This document shows, in pieces, positions 1 to 11,100 of a DNA stretch of 64,000 nt. Under the pieces are notes generated by a model. It was not told the origin of the DNA and searched no databases. It worked only from the letters and a program-made list of their open reading frames with translations. The stretch covers positions 7,598,707 through 7,662,706 of the forward strand of contig NC_049997.1 in the NCBI RefSeq assembly GCF_000003815.2, read 5' to 3'. Position 1 is the stretch's first letter. Each line of letters starts with the position of its first letter. Source of the stretch: Branchiostoma floridae (taxonomy: Eukaryota > Chordata > Leptocardii > Amphioxiformes > Branchiostomatidae). A program made the position numbers and the translations under genes.

Positions 1-739
1 CCAGCACCATTTTCTATGATCAATGTCCGTCTTCATTTCTTTCTACTGGCCACATCCATGTATTCGTGTTTTTGTAAAAGTACAAAATCGCACTTGTCAC
101 TCCTCACGACCAGGTATTTAAACCTGTCTTCAATGAATGTCTATCTAGCAAATTCTGTCAAGATTGCCGAGGCATGACCGTGTATTTGAACCTTTATTTG
201 TCTGGATGTGGATTTCCCTGGACCCTTGCAAACATATCAAATCCCGGCCAATAGAATGTCTTACGTAATAGAGAATACTATTTATTTAGCACGAAAATAA
301 ACAAGTATAGGAAGTTACAATGTGCTTCTCTACTCTATTACAAAGTCAAAGGTTAACGTTCTCTGGTTACCCCTAACCTATTGATTATGAAATAACTCTT
401 TGTTGTCATCTTTTGACCAAACCCCAATTCATCGCTAACCTTTCCACCATTTGTGTGGATACATGTACCGAATTGTAAGATTGACATTGTGATCAATCTA
501 CGATGTCTTAAGTTAAGCATGAAATGTGGTCATAATTCAATGTAGACATTTTACCTAGGTAAATGGTACTATGTGTCAAGTACAACATATGTGGAACTTG
601 TGCCCATACCATGATATATTCTACGTCGCTTGCTCTGAGGAGGACACTTTTCGCAATAATTGCGGATAAGTAATGCAGATGCTAAATGCTGCGAATGACG
701 TTTCTATTTTGCTTCAAAAATGACGCCAACTTTTTAAAA
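1..739. other. intergenic, no gene seen
   Basis: AT-rich sequence upstream of the first gene. I see no open frame with splice signals, no RNA gene and no clear repeat. It could hold the promoter or upstream noncoding exons of the gene that starts at 968, but nothing in the sequence shows this. Confidence 0.5.
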
Positions 740-955
740 AGATTTTTATAAGATTTTGTGCTGATATGAGGTTGATATTATTGAAAGCCAACTATAGTAT
801 GTAATTCTATACTTTAAGTAACAAGTATATATAGATATTTTTGAAATATATGCTTTATTTTCTAAAATTTGCGTATAGTATAGTATAGAACTTTATACTA
901 GTTCTTTTTCAATAATATCAACCTCATATCGGCACAAAATCTTATAAACGTTCAT
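740..955. mobile_element. foldback MITE just upstream of first gene
   Basis: The two ends are near-perfect inverted repeats of about 45 bases: the left arm contains ATAAGATTTTGTGCTGATAT and the right arm its complement, with one or two mismatches. The middle is itself palindromic (TATAGTATG... against ...GTATAGTATAG), so the whole element could fold into one long hairpin. It has no coding capacity and ends about 12 bases before the start codon at 968. A non-autonomous DNA transposon is the simplest reading; the superfamily is not determined. Confidence 0.75.
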
Positions 956-967
956 CGTTAACGACAG

Positions 968-3929
968 ATGGAGCCGCCACACGTGGGTAGAAAGGTTGGG
1001 GAACTTGCGGTCGCTGTGTTGGAAGGTTCCCAGTCTCTTATCGCCCTGAAAGTTCCCATCTCCACAACAGCGCCCGCAACTCCCTGGGAGGAGTCCTTCT
1101 CATCGAAACTCAGACTAAAAGGCTGGTCAGAGGATGGCTACGTGCGTCTCTTCGACATACAGAACCACTGTTTGGGTAACCCGATGTCACAGGATGTTGA
1201 ATTGATAACTATAGACAGGTAAGAATGTGATGAAAGACGCTATCTATATATATATTCCGTGCGTAAGTACACAAAGGAGGTGATCATGATAACAAAGAAA
1301 ACAAATCAGCTAGTCGCTTTTCAATGCACCTTTATAGCAACACCAAGTGTCTTAATTGCTTCAGCTCTCTGTACAAACTTAAGTTCAGCATGAGTATGAT
1401 ATAAATGTATACGGTCACTTTCACTTTAACAAATCAGCCATTGACCTGTACTTTACGTAAGCCGGGGAACAATTACATAACATTTAACAATAACAATTAT
1501 AACAAAACATATCACAACTTTATAACAGCATCCAAACACATAAAACAATCACACAATAAATCATGTTTGCATATTTGTAATACTTATACAGTTTATCAAG
1601 ATGTTTTCTAATACTTTGCCTGTCTGAAGAACTAAATTTTGTTTACCTATACTTCAGTATCCCTGACGACATGAGGAAGGAGGCAATGCAGGCTGACATC
1701 GAGGACAAGATGAGGACTATGTTTCTTGAGGAAGAAGGAGTTCACACGAGATCCAAGATTCGCCAACTTCAAAAATAGTAGGAATGATTTGTTTACATTG
1801 AATTTGATAGCTTTCATTATTAACACTTGAGACGGCAGCAGAGTGACTATCTAAATAGTATCTACAACATGTATAAAAAACAGTGCATTTGCTGTGTGAC
1901 TATCCGTGGATTCAATTGAATTTCACACACTACCCTGATCACCAACTTACTATCCTATAAAAACGTGTAAAAAACTGGAAACACGAAATTATCTGAAATG
2001 ATATCTACTAACACTTAGGGATAGGTTAAAAGTATAACAAATATCAGATCAGGTGTGTTTGGTCATTATATTTCAGCCATACCATAGGTATGGTGAAATA
2101 TATTGTATTCGTAATGTTTCTTTCTTTCTTTCTTTCTCCTGTCAAATCTTCAAATCGAATCAACTCCGCCATTTTTTAACCGATTGACTTGAAATTTGGC
2201 ACAAAGGTAGAATAAGCCAATACCCTCAGGTGTTTTTTTCATTTTTTTCATATCTGCCTTTAAAATGATTTTATTGAGGTTATTGTCAATTTTTATGTAT
2301 ATTTCGGGCTCCTGTACCCTGGTATTACAGCCGAATGACATGAAATTTGATACAGAGGTGCCTTGATCATATGCTCACCTAGATTCAATAACAGTTTTGG
2401 CATACGGTACAACAAAATGCTTAATTTTGCGATTTTTGGCCATTTTTTGACCAAAAAAGGACATTTTTGGCCCCTGTAGCCTCGTTTTACAACCAAATGA
2501 TCTGAAATTTGGTATAAAAGTGCTCTTCAATTATGTGCACATAAATTCAATAAAAGTTTTCCCATACGGTACAACAAAATGCTTAATTTTGCGATTTTTT
2601 TACCAAAAAAGGACATTTTTGGCTCCTGTAGCCTCGTTTTACAACTAAATGATCTGAAATTTGGTATAAAAGTGCCCTTCAATTATGTGCACATAAATTC
2701 AATAAAAGTTTTCCCATACGGTACAACAAAATACTTAATTTTGCGATTTTTGGCCATTATTTGACCAAAAAAGGACATTTTTGGCTCCTGTAGCCTCGTT
2801 TTACAACCAAATGATCTGAAATTTGGTATAAAAGTGCCCTTCAATTATGTGCACATAAATTCAATAAAAGTTTTCCCATACGGTACAACAAATGCTTAAT
2901 TTTGCGATTTTATGGCCATTTTTTGACAAAATTTTGACATTTTTGGCTCCTGTTCCCTCGATTTACAACCTAATGACCCGTAAATTGGTAAAGGGGTGCT
3001 CTAGATATTTATTCAAATGACCCATGTATATTTTTTGACATGGACCACTTTAAAATGATATATTTGGGGGTTTTTTGGTCATTTTTGAATGGCCAAAGGG
3101 GTCAACGACCTCAAGGCCTATTGTTGCATGAGGGAGATGGCTGAAATATGCTGTATTTGCTCTCAAGCAAATGTCGGCCTTTCTAGTTTTTAGTGACACT
3201 GTGGACGGAAGAACGGTGACTATTCTCAGTTGCTCCCACTTCAATCAAGAGAAGTTGATCGTCGTCTTTGAAGGGGACCAAGAAAATGTGCCACATGTCA
3301 TTTCCAAGGTAAAGCATGATTATTATGTGTATCCCGCACATTGATCATATCAATGGAAAACTTATCTGACGAACTCATGCACTCATGCAAACTTCTCACG
3401 TAAGCTTCCAGGTGAATGCTAATCTTTTCCCTCACATGTTGTGACATACAATGAATCAATTGTCCACTTTTCGTTCTATCAGGCTAGGATTTCTTGAATC
3501 TCCAAAAGAAAGGAATAAAGCTACAGAGCGATGCCGAGATAGATACAATGATCGAAGCCGTGGGGAAACTATTGCAAGGTCTTCCCGGTACAAACGTGAG
3601 TACATAGTTCTATGTATCTATCATTCTGTGCCTATCGTTGAAAGATCATGAGCTTGTCTGTAGAGTTTTACTGTTTATAAAGTAGTTTCACAAACTACTG
3701 CAAATAATGCAAGTAAGGGTCTGTTGATTGTCGCTCAAGGACATAGATGTCATTAATAACTTTAATCAGTTTTTATCCCACTTAAAATTTGCAGCTGCAA
3801 CCGCTTCCTGTGTCACTGTCGCTCAAGAAGTATATCAAGGACAAACTTTTCAACAATGTTGACAGCAACGTAAGTCCGTGACCTTCTAGTTTCTTTTGAC
3901 TTAATGTGTGTGTATGTGTGTGTGTGTGT

Positions 3930-3965
<36 letters not shown>

Positions 3966-6837
3966 GTGTGTGTCTGTGTGTGTGTGTGTCTTTGTGTGTG
4001 TGTGTCTGTGTGTGTGTGTGTGTCTGTGTCTGTGTGTGTGTGTTTGTGTGTACGGCTATGTCTTGCTTTTAGTTTAAGCTCGATCTAACCATAACGGTCG
4101 TTTCTTGTGTTCAGGGTGGCGTGTCTTCCGACAGCTCTCTCAGCTCAGTTCCAGATGAGGAGGCCTGTGAGCTTCCCTTCCACGTGGATGATGAAGAGAT
4201 CCTACGTGCCAATGATGATGTAAAGGTACGTTGATATACCAGGCCTATATGTCCCTATCGTTCGTAAAGACAAGATCGAAGGGAGACTAATAATTTTCAA
4301 AACAGTAAACAAAACAGACAAAAGTAGCGAAAATATAGTGTTAAGCTAATCATTTCTTCGTTTGAATTTATGTATTTTGTAATTTGCAGGACCAAGAGGA
4401 TATTTACGTGTCGGAAGTTGCCAAAGAGACAAAAACTGGTCAGAAAGCAACATCAGCACTGTCCCTTAGATATAAGGTTGGTTTTCAAAACACTCTCCAT
4501 TTTTAAAAAGAAGGCCCTTTTTCATTTTGGGGTATTCTTTTCTTTTTAGGGTTGCAGGTCAATGGACGCTTAATACTAGTAGTTCCAATCTTGATCATTT
4601 GTTTTTTCTTGTTTTGTCTTATGATATTTTAGACAAAGTCTACCGATACTTTCCAATCCTCGGCGTCGACGAGCAAAACTGCTGAAGAGGTAAGGCTAGT
4701 ATTTCTGTAATGCCTCAAAAGTGTTTTTTTTTTGTATAATTGTATTGTATCATAACATAGAGTTTTTTTAGATGTATTTCATTCACACTGTATTGGGCAT
4801 TGTAACTTGAATAAAGATAAATGCCACTTGTTTTATTTTCTAGCTACGCAGAGATAATGGACAAGAAAGTTACCAGGGACAATCTGCAACATTATCAAGC
4901 ACCTTTGAGGCATCTCCACTTCCTGTAAGCAAATCCGTTTAGATTCATATGCCATTTTTATTTGTGGTATTTACCGATGATTTGTTCCACCATTCATGAT
5001 GAAATAGTAGATTTCGACGATAAAGCAGGCGTGTTTATTATTTGCACTTTTACTATACAGCTAGCTATACATACAACCTTAACTACCGTAGCTTCAGTTA
5101 GGTGTTTTCATTATGTAACAGTTTTTAGATTGATCATATATACATATATATGATTTCTGCAGGTTTGGCGATGCCCAGACTTCCCCTGGTGTGACCCGGA
5201 CTGCATAGCCCTGATGCTGCCCGTGTTCCTGAACCGCCTTGGCGACCAGAGTTTTGCCACGGACGCAGACAAAGGCGCAATAATCTACAGGAAGATGATG
5301 TGCCTCTTGCTGCACGCCTTTAGAGACTGCGAAGAAACTGACTGTCCCATAGACAAGGCCTTAGCCGAAGGTAGGTTATGGTCTCATTGATGAGTTTCTT
5401 CTTCCCATAGACGTCTATGTTATAATTCGTGGTTTAAATGGCCGCGTTCATAATGAAGCTACGTGAAATTTCAGCAGATTTTTCATTCTATGTTGAGCAC
5501 ATTTACCCTATATCGTGGGACAAAATTGCCAACGTAAACTAAGCATTGGAACTTTTTTATAGCAATTACAAAGTACGATTAGTCAATCTCCAAAAAAGGC
5601 ACTTTTTCGCTGCTAGTGTACAACCGCACCACTCAGAACCCACGACTGTGTACCTCCGACCTAGCGCGCGGCTGCAAAACTTTACCTGCTAATTTCTTCA
5701 GTTACAAACAAGCCTTCACCAATCTAACTTTTGAGATCAGTTCCGCTGGCTGAAAGGGAATTTCTCACCGCTAAAAACATGCGTCCGTGCAGCCGTTTAT
5801 TTTTTGGCTCGGATCTATTTTAGGGTACCCACTCGGAGTAATACATCAATGAGACCTTATGAGGTGGAATTCTGTGCAGTTTAATTTTTCTACGTCTTGC
5901 TGCAACACCATAGAAGGCTTGAAATTTTGACTTAGTTTTCGGACATCAATGGAACAAAATGTGACCTAAATCTAGACCTATGGCACCAGTCTATTGTCTC
6001 TCCAGTTCTATATACATATTGTCATTGGATATCCAACCTGCCGTTTTATCTTGTTCACGTAGGCTTTGCCAGTATGACGATCGTAGAACGTGGGCGCATG
6101 ATCTGGCCATGTCCATCTGGATGTGAGGACGCCCAGCGTTTGGTAACCGCAACAGACACGGGAGACCCCAACCCACTCCTGATAGCAGCAGTGCGGGGCG
6201 GAATCTGGTCACGTCTAGTGGAACACACGGCATTCCGGTCGCTGGATTTAGCGGAGGTGAGTGTACTACATTTTTACAGCAACTTAGAAAATTTAGTAGC
6301 ACTTGAAGAACTGGGTCACAATCCCAAACTGGACCCAGGTCGGACTGTTTGCGGGAAAGAAAAATGTCAACTTAGGAAATGTGCAAAAATTATGCTTATG
6401 AGTTGAGCCGAGTCGTTACTTATTGTTTCACTTGTTTTGCTTATTCCATATCTCTTTGTCACCGCAAACTGCTCGGCCCGGTGACAGTATGAGAATGTGA
6501 CGTAAGCAAAGAAATAATACTTTTCGGAATTTGATTTTGTTGCTGAGTAGGCAGTTTGCAATTTTAACGATTAGATCTAATGAGACGGTAGCGGGTGGGT
6601 ACAGATCATTTGAAATTATTAATCCCCGCATCAATAAGCTTTTCCCATTTGCTATTTCAGCTCTTGGCGAAGGAAGAGGACATCAGTGTCGACCAGGCCA
6701 CTATGCTGACGACACTCCTCCACACGACGCTGTTTGATCACTATGATATCCTTCAGACCGTCAGGTTTGCAGGAAAGTCGCCCCTCACGTGCATTTTACG
6801 CGAGCTTAGGATGATCAAGGGGCGTGTCTTATTGTAA
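968..6837 (+). CDS. uncharacterised 527-residue protein, 12 exons
   Basis: I assembled this gene from splice signals. Exons are 968-1218, 1658-1777, 3194-3308, 3488-3595, 3795-3869, 4115-4225, 4390-4476, 4633-4689, 4844-4924, 5163-5370, 6063-6256 and 6661-6837. They sum to 1584 bases in one frame with GT-AG junctions and end at TAA. I do not recognise the family. The N-terminal third looks globular. Residues about 200-335, spread over six small exons, are Ser/Thr/acidic and probably disordered. The C-terminal part (about 336-527) is Cys- and Trp-rich at its start (WRCPDFPWCDPDC, then WPCPSGC) and then helical. There is no signal peptide or membrane segment, so an intracellular protein is likely. 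The ATG at 968 directly follows a CAG, so exon 1 could have an upstream noncoding or coding partner. Neighbouring exons of 57-120 bases with conserved phase support a real gene. Confidence 0.7.
2115..2138. repeat. (TTTC)n microsatellite
   Basis: About five uninterrupted TTTC units inside intron 2 of the 968-6837 gene. Confidence 0.8.
2335..2945. repeat. tandem repeat, about 4 units of 152-162 bp
   Basis: Four copies of a T-rich unit, each containing CATACGGTACAACAAAAT at about 2401, 2563, 2715 and 2877, then TTAATTTTGCGATTTT and GGACATTTTTGGC. The spacing is 162, 152 and 162 bases. It fills most of intron 2. The short open frames read through it are not genes. Confidence 0.8.
3905..4051. repeat. 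(TG)n microsatellite, interrupted
   Basis: About 147 bases of TG/TC-interrupted dinucleotide repeat in the intron between exons 5 and 6 of the first gene. The all-Cys/Val frame across it is an artefact. Confidence 0.95.
5376..5862. mobile_element. possible inverted-repeat element in intron 10
   Basis: The left end TTATGGTCTCATTGATG starts just inside the donor of exon 10. It recurs inverted as CATCAATGAGACCTTA near 5846-5862, so about 17 of 21 bases match. The roughly 490 bases between have no reading frame of note. This fits a small DNA transposon; target duplications are not clear. Confidence 0.4.
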
Positions 6838-7334
6838 GAGGAGTACTGTCTTTTACCTTCGCCAAGAAAGTTAGCACTTTTAGATGTAATGTCCAAGCAG
6901 ACGTTGGGAGGGGATACCAAGATACCAAGTTTTGAAATCAGTGTTTGTTCCTCAGCTCTGGCACACCACTTAGCATTCATTTTATATAGCCATACAATTT
7001 GTACATTTAGAAAAATCAGTACTTTTCAATCTATGAAAACTGGAGGTTTAGCACTGAGATGTGTATAGTGCAATGGTGTAATGTTTTATACATTGTATTC
7101 TGTAAATAACGATATTTTGTCTGTACATAACATGGGGTTCTATTAATTGAAAACTATGGTAGCCAGTTGACTCTTATCTATAAAACTGTGAAAAGGCATC
7201 TATTGACTAGGGGCCAAATGTGGATTAAATGACAGTAAAATGTATAATAATTGCAGACGATACTGCCCAGCCACCACATTAAAGTGTTCCTTGTGAATCT
7301 GTGTATCTCTGTCGCTTATTTCTTTGACTCAGCT

Positions 7335-7610
7335 TCGGTATCAGCACGCACTGGGGTAAAGGTTAGAGTGCTTGGCCCAGAACGTAGAGGTCATGGATTC
7401 AAATCCTGACATGCCACCGATGTTGTACCCTTCGGAAAGGCACTTTCCTCACTCAACTCAGATGTAAAAATGGGTACCTGAATTCGAGTGGGGAGGTAGA
7501 AAGCGAGGATCAGGGCTCCGCCTTCCAATACCGTGCCATATACTATAGACACGTTGTATAACAAACCACTGCCTCTACGGCCTTAAAAAGGTTTTGGGAC
7601 CTTTGTTCTT
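7335..7610 (+). mobile_element. tRNA-derived SINE (plus strand)
   Basis: The 5' head looks like a tRNA. An A-box-like GGTTAGAGTGCTTGG is followed about 30 bases later by a B-box-like GGATTCAAATCC. The body then runs through AAAAATGGGTACCTGA and a GC-rich segment to a TTTATT-containing tail near 7610. The head cannot form a full cloverleaf, so it is not a functional tRNA gene. The same body motif (GTACCTGA) recurs in the minus-strand SINE at 31780-31992. Confidence 0.7.
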
Positions 7611-8152
7611 TATTTACGGATTGCGGCATTCAAATAAGTGAATTAGTTTTAGCTGAGCTTCTTCCAATCATTATGTTGCTTTAATGTAGACTTTTTACCT
7701 AATGTGAAATCTCAATGATTTTACATGACACAGTTATGACTCTTTTACTGCTTATATAGTGTATTGCATGCTTAAGCCCCCTTCACATGAGAGCACGAAT
7801 GAGCCGGAATGCCGTCAGAATGGAAAATTGTTTTCTATTCCTGGCAATTCCTGGCAATTCGTACTGTATTCTAAACATTCTTACTGCACTCGAGATATTC
7901 GTCCCCGTTCTTAACGCTGGCTTGAAAGTTTTTGACATGTCAGAAACTGTCGAGGTGCATTCGAAGTGGAGAAATATCGAATGGCATTCCAAGTGGATTC
8001 TAAATGGATTCTAACTATTCTAACTGCAATCGGTTTCAGCGTAAAGGCCCTTTTACACTGCACCATTCCATTTACATACGATTGATCAAATCACACATTT
8101 TCGTTGACAGCTTTAAACCTGTGAAATGGCCCTGATTAACCAGGAGATCCCT

Positions 8153-11100
8153 TTACACGCCTTCATATCCACGTCTCCTGAAAAAAAGCACAAATTTTGT
8201 TTTAAATGTGATATTTGTCTACAAACATCATATATTCATAAGACTATGCTTATCATGCATCTTGAATTAAGATTAAATGAGGCCTTTTTTAAATTTCATG
8301 AGTGTTTTTGTTGTTCTGTTAGTAGTTTTGATATTGTATAGATACGTGCACGCTGTATACGTACCGTTTAAAGATGAACCAGGCAGCCAGAGCGGTGACC
8401 AGGATTCCACCAGCCAGACTAAGGATGACGGGCAAAGCTAAACTGGACCCGCCAACATCTAATCAAACCAGAATGTTTAGGATAACGGTTAAAGGTTTAC
8501 CCACCTAGCACCTAGAAAAGAAGTATACAAACAAAGAAATGATTCCTTCATTTTCAAACTTCTATTTAGACGTACGGTTTGCCGTGGGGTTAGTAGTGGT
8601 ACAATTGTATAATGGAAACGCGGCCATTTAGACCATAATACATGCAACCTCATTTCAAGAGTCCATATACATTGGCCTTGTTTTGATGTCAAGAAAATAA
8701 CACAAACCTCCACTATACAGCACAAAGGTAACATAAGCATTTTCCTCCGCAGTAAGACCACACCCTCCCTCCAGCCTGCCGCTGTACAGTACACCGTCAG
8801 ACAGCTCCTCCAGCTGGGTTCACAACACACGGACACGAAAGCGTCAGTTTTTAAGGGTGAATGTATACTTTGCATCTCCAAAGAGTTATGAAATAAAACA
8901 TCATCCATACCTGCCATTTTAATATTTCACTGTTTAGAGAAACACATGGAAATTTGTAAGTTAAGTACGACATTTCGTGTAGATGACTGTTGGACAGGTT
9001 CGACAATATCTTACTTAAATTACGTGCCTTTATTGTTATATTTTCGAATTCTCGAATTTTTCTTAATCCAATCTCTGCTTCACAATCTTAAAATGTGATC
9101 TATCTTGGCATGCCACTTAAAGATATATATGGACAATACATACGTTTCCAGTCATGCCACAAACCAGTGGTTTAAACGTTATGTCGTCTACTACTGGCTT
9201 CGGGCGCAGCATCAGCAGATGTGTGTCACCGTCATAACGACCTGAATACAGAAAGAGTGTTGAGCTGTGAAGTATGGTTCTAAGTTTAACATCCCTGTGT
9301 TACATCATCTACAGTTTCATATTCTACTTGTGGGACCAAACGATGATTCGTATTGTCAGATTACCATTTTGGCCATTCTGGTATGAGGATTCGGCCTCAG
9401 CCGCAACAAATTCAGTAGGATATTCATCAGAAGTTGGCATTTTTACAAGAGTAGGTAACGGTATTGACTTAAATAATAGATATTATGATACATCTATCTT
9501 ATATAGCCTTCCTATAGATCCGACAAACATGGATGTGGAGGCTCATTATAGATTCATGTAAATAGGACTTGTCTTGTAATTGACACGTATTACTTTCACG
9601 TTGCATGTATTTGCGGCTAGCCCGAGATAATCTAGGCTGTGATGATTTCTTGTGATAGAGAACTAACCTTCGAAGTCCAGAGTCCAACTTGAGTTTGACA
9701 AGGTTGCCGTAACGAGACCAGAGGACGTGAATGACGACACCTTTAGTGTGAAGGTTTTTGTGTCGGCCGGCCCCAGGGTCAGTTCTCCGGATAGACTGAG
9801 ACCGGAATTAAAGCCAGAAGGTGCTTCTGGTGCTGGATCTACAGAACAGATGAATGGGTTGAGGAAAACAGATTTCTCTTTTTCAAGATTTGTCGTGTAT
9901 TGTAATTCATCATCAAGTTTTGATAAACGTTTTGCATTCGTACCAGAAAGTAGCGTTAGATGTAACGCTTCATTGAATTTTCCTGTACTTCCTGCATAAA
10001 ACACACACACACAGCGCGCACACACACACACACACGTGGGAATGGGGAAAAGAAGAAGAGCGCGCGTGTAATTTTTTAGACTACTACTATATCTGCGCGA
10101 TTCGACCTCTGCTTGGAGAGTAGGGAAAAGGTAAAATCCCCCAACTGGTTAGTATGCGTGCAAAGTTGGTCACTATGAGGGATGCTTGACTGCACTTATC
10201 AGTGACACGAGCATAAACCTCTGCATTGCTGTCGCGTCCCTGACATGTCCCGGATCACCTCTGTCACGACATCTGTGGTTTTCTTCAGGAACTGCAGCCG
10301 ATCTGGGGTCAACTCCATGTTGTCTTCAGGTCTACACTCACTCCAGGGTTTCTCCCTCCCACGTGTGTCTCCTACGAAATGGGATAAAATCGCTTGTTAG
10401 AAGTAACGAGTGAAAATGAAATCCCAAAGCAAAATATGGGATTGGCCATCCCATCGGCATCCCGGCATGACCTCACAGTAACGTTGCATACAAATGAGAT
10501 CTGCACCAAAATTGTAGCAGCCTGTTCTTGCACATTTTGTATACTAGAGGGGAAAATCTACGGCAAATTCAAGGCGCAAATTTAAACAAATTGACAAAAC
10601 CCTATACCTGTATCCGACACCAAGATGGCCGGGATGTCTTCATTTTCCTCCCAAAAGCTGTAAATGTCGTGATTGACGAGCTCTTCGTAGATTTGCCAGT
10701 AGGGGCCTTCTTTGGCGTCGATGATGTCTGTGACGTTCTTGTAGGGTATGTCTGCAGACTAAACAGATATAAAAACTTGTGAATTCTCTTCAATATGTTG
10801 TTATCACCTGTATGAAAAATTGAGCCATAGTTTTAGACTAGTTAGTAAAGTATGTTTTGCAGAATGTAAGTTTTTTTTACAGTTTACACCACAATTTCCC
10901 CCGTTAAAGGAAAATGGGCGTAATCCGTACAATGTCAATGACACGTAGACCTGTATGGCGTAAATATATCAAATTTGATGGAACTTTGAAATGTAATTAC
11001 TTCTATACGGAAACCAAACTTCGTTCCTATGCTTTATGAGAAAATCTGCTCGGTTGAAATACAACCTCTATCAATCTATTTACCAGCATTCTGTACTGAG

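Noticed and set aside
3906-4088. Cys/Val-rich 60-codon frame
   Set aside because: Translation of a (TG)n microsatellite.
7373-7412. Functional tRNA gene
   Set aside because: A and B boxes are present but acceptor and anticodon stems do not pair; the context is a SINE body and tail.
7780-8010. Overlapping open frames and a possible MITE around 7780-8100
   Set aside because: The repeated CCCTTTTACAC-like ends are in direct, not inverted, orientation and the frames have no splice context; too weak to call.
9839-10000. Upstream extension of M28 copy 1 exon 8 as coding sequence
   Set aside because: The frame is open, but the homologous exon in copy 2 starts at the acceptor matching CTGTAG at 9839. 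Using that acceptor keeps exon length (171) and phase equal in both copies.
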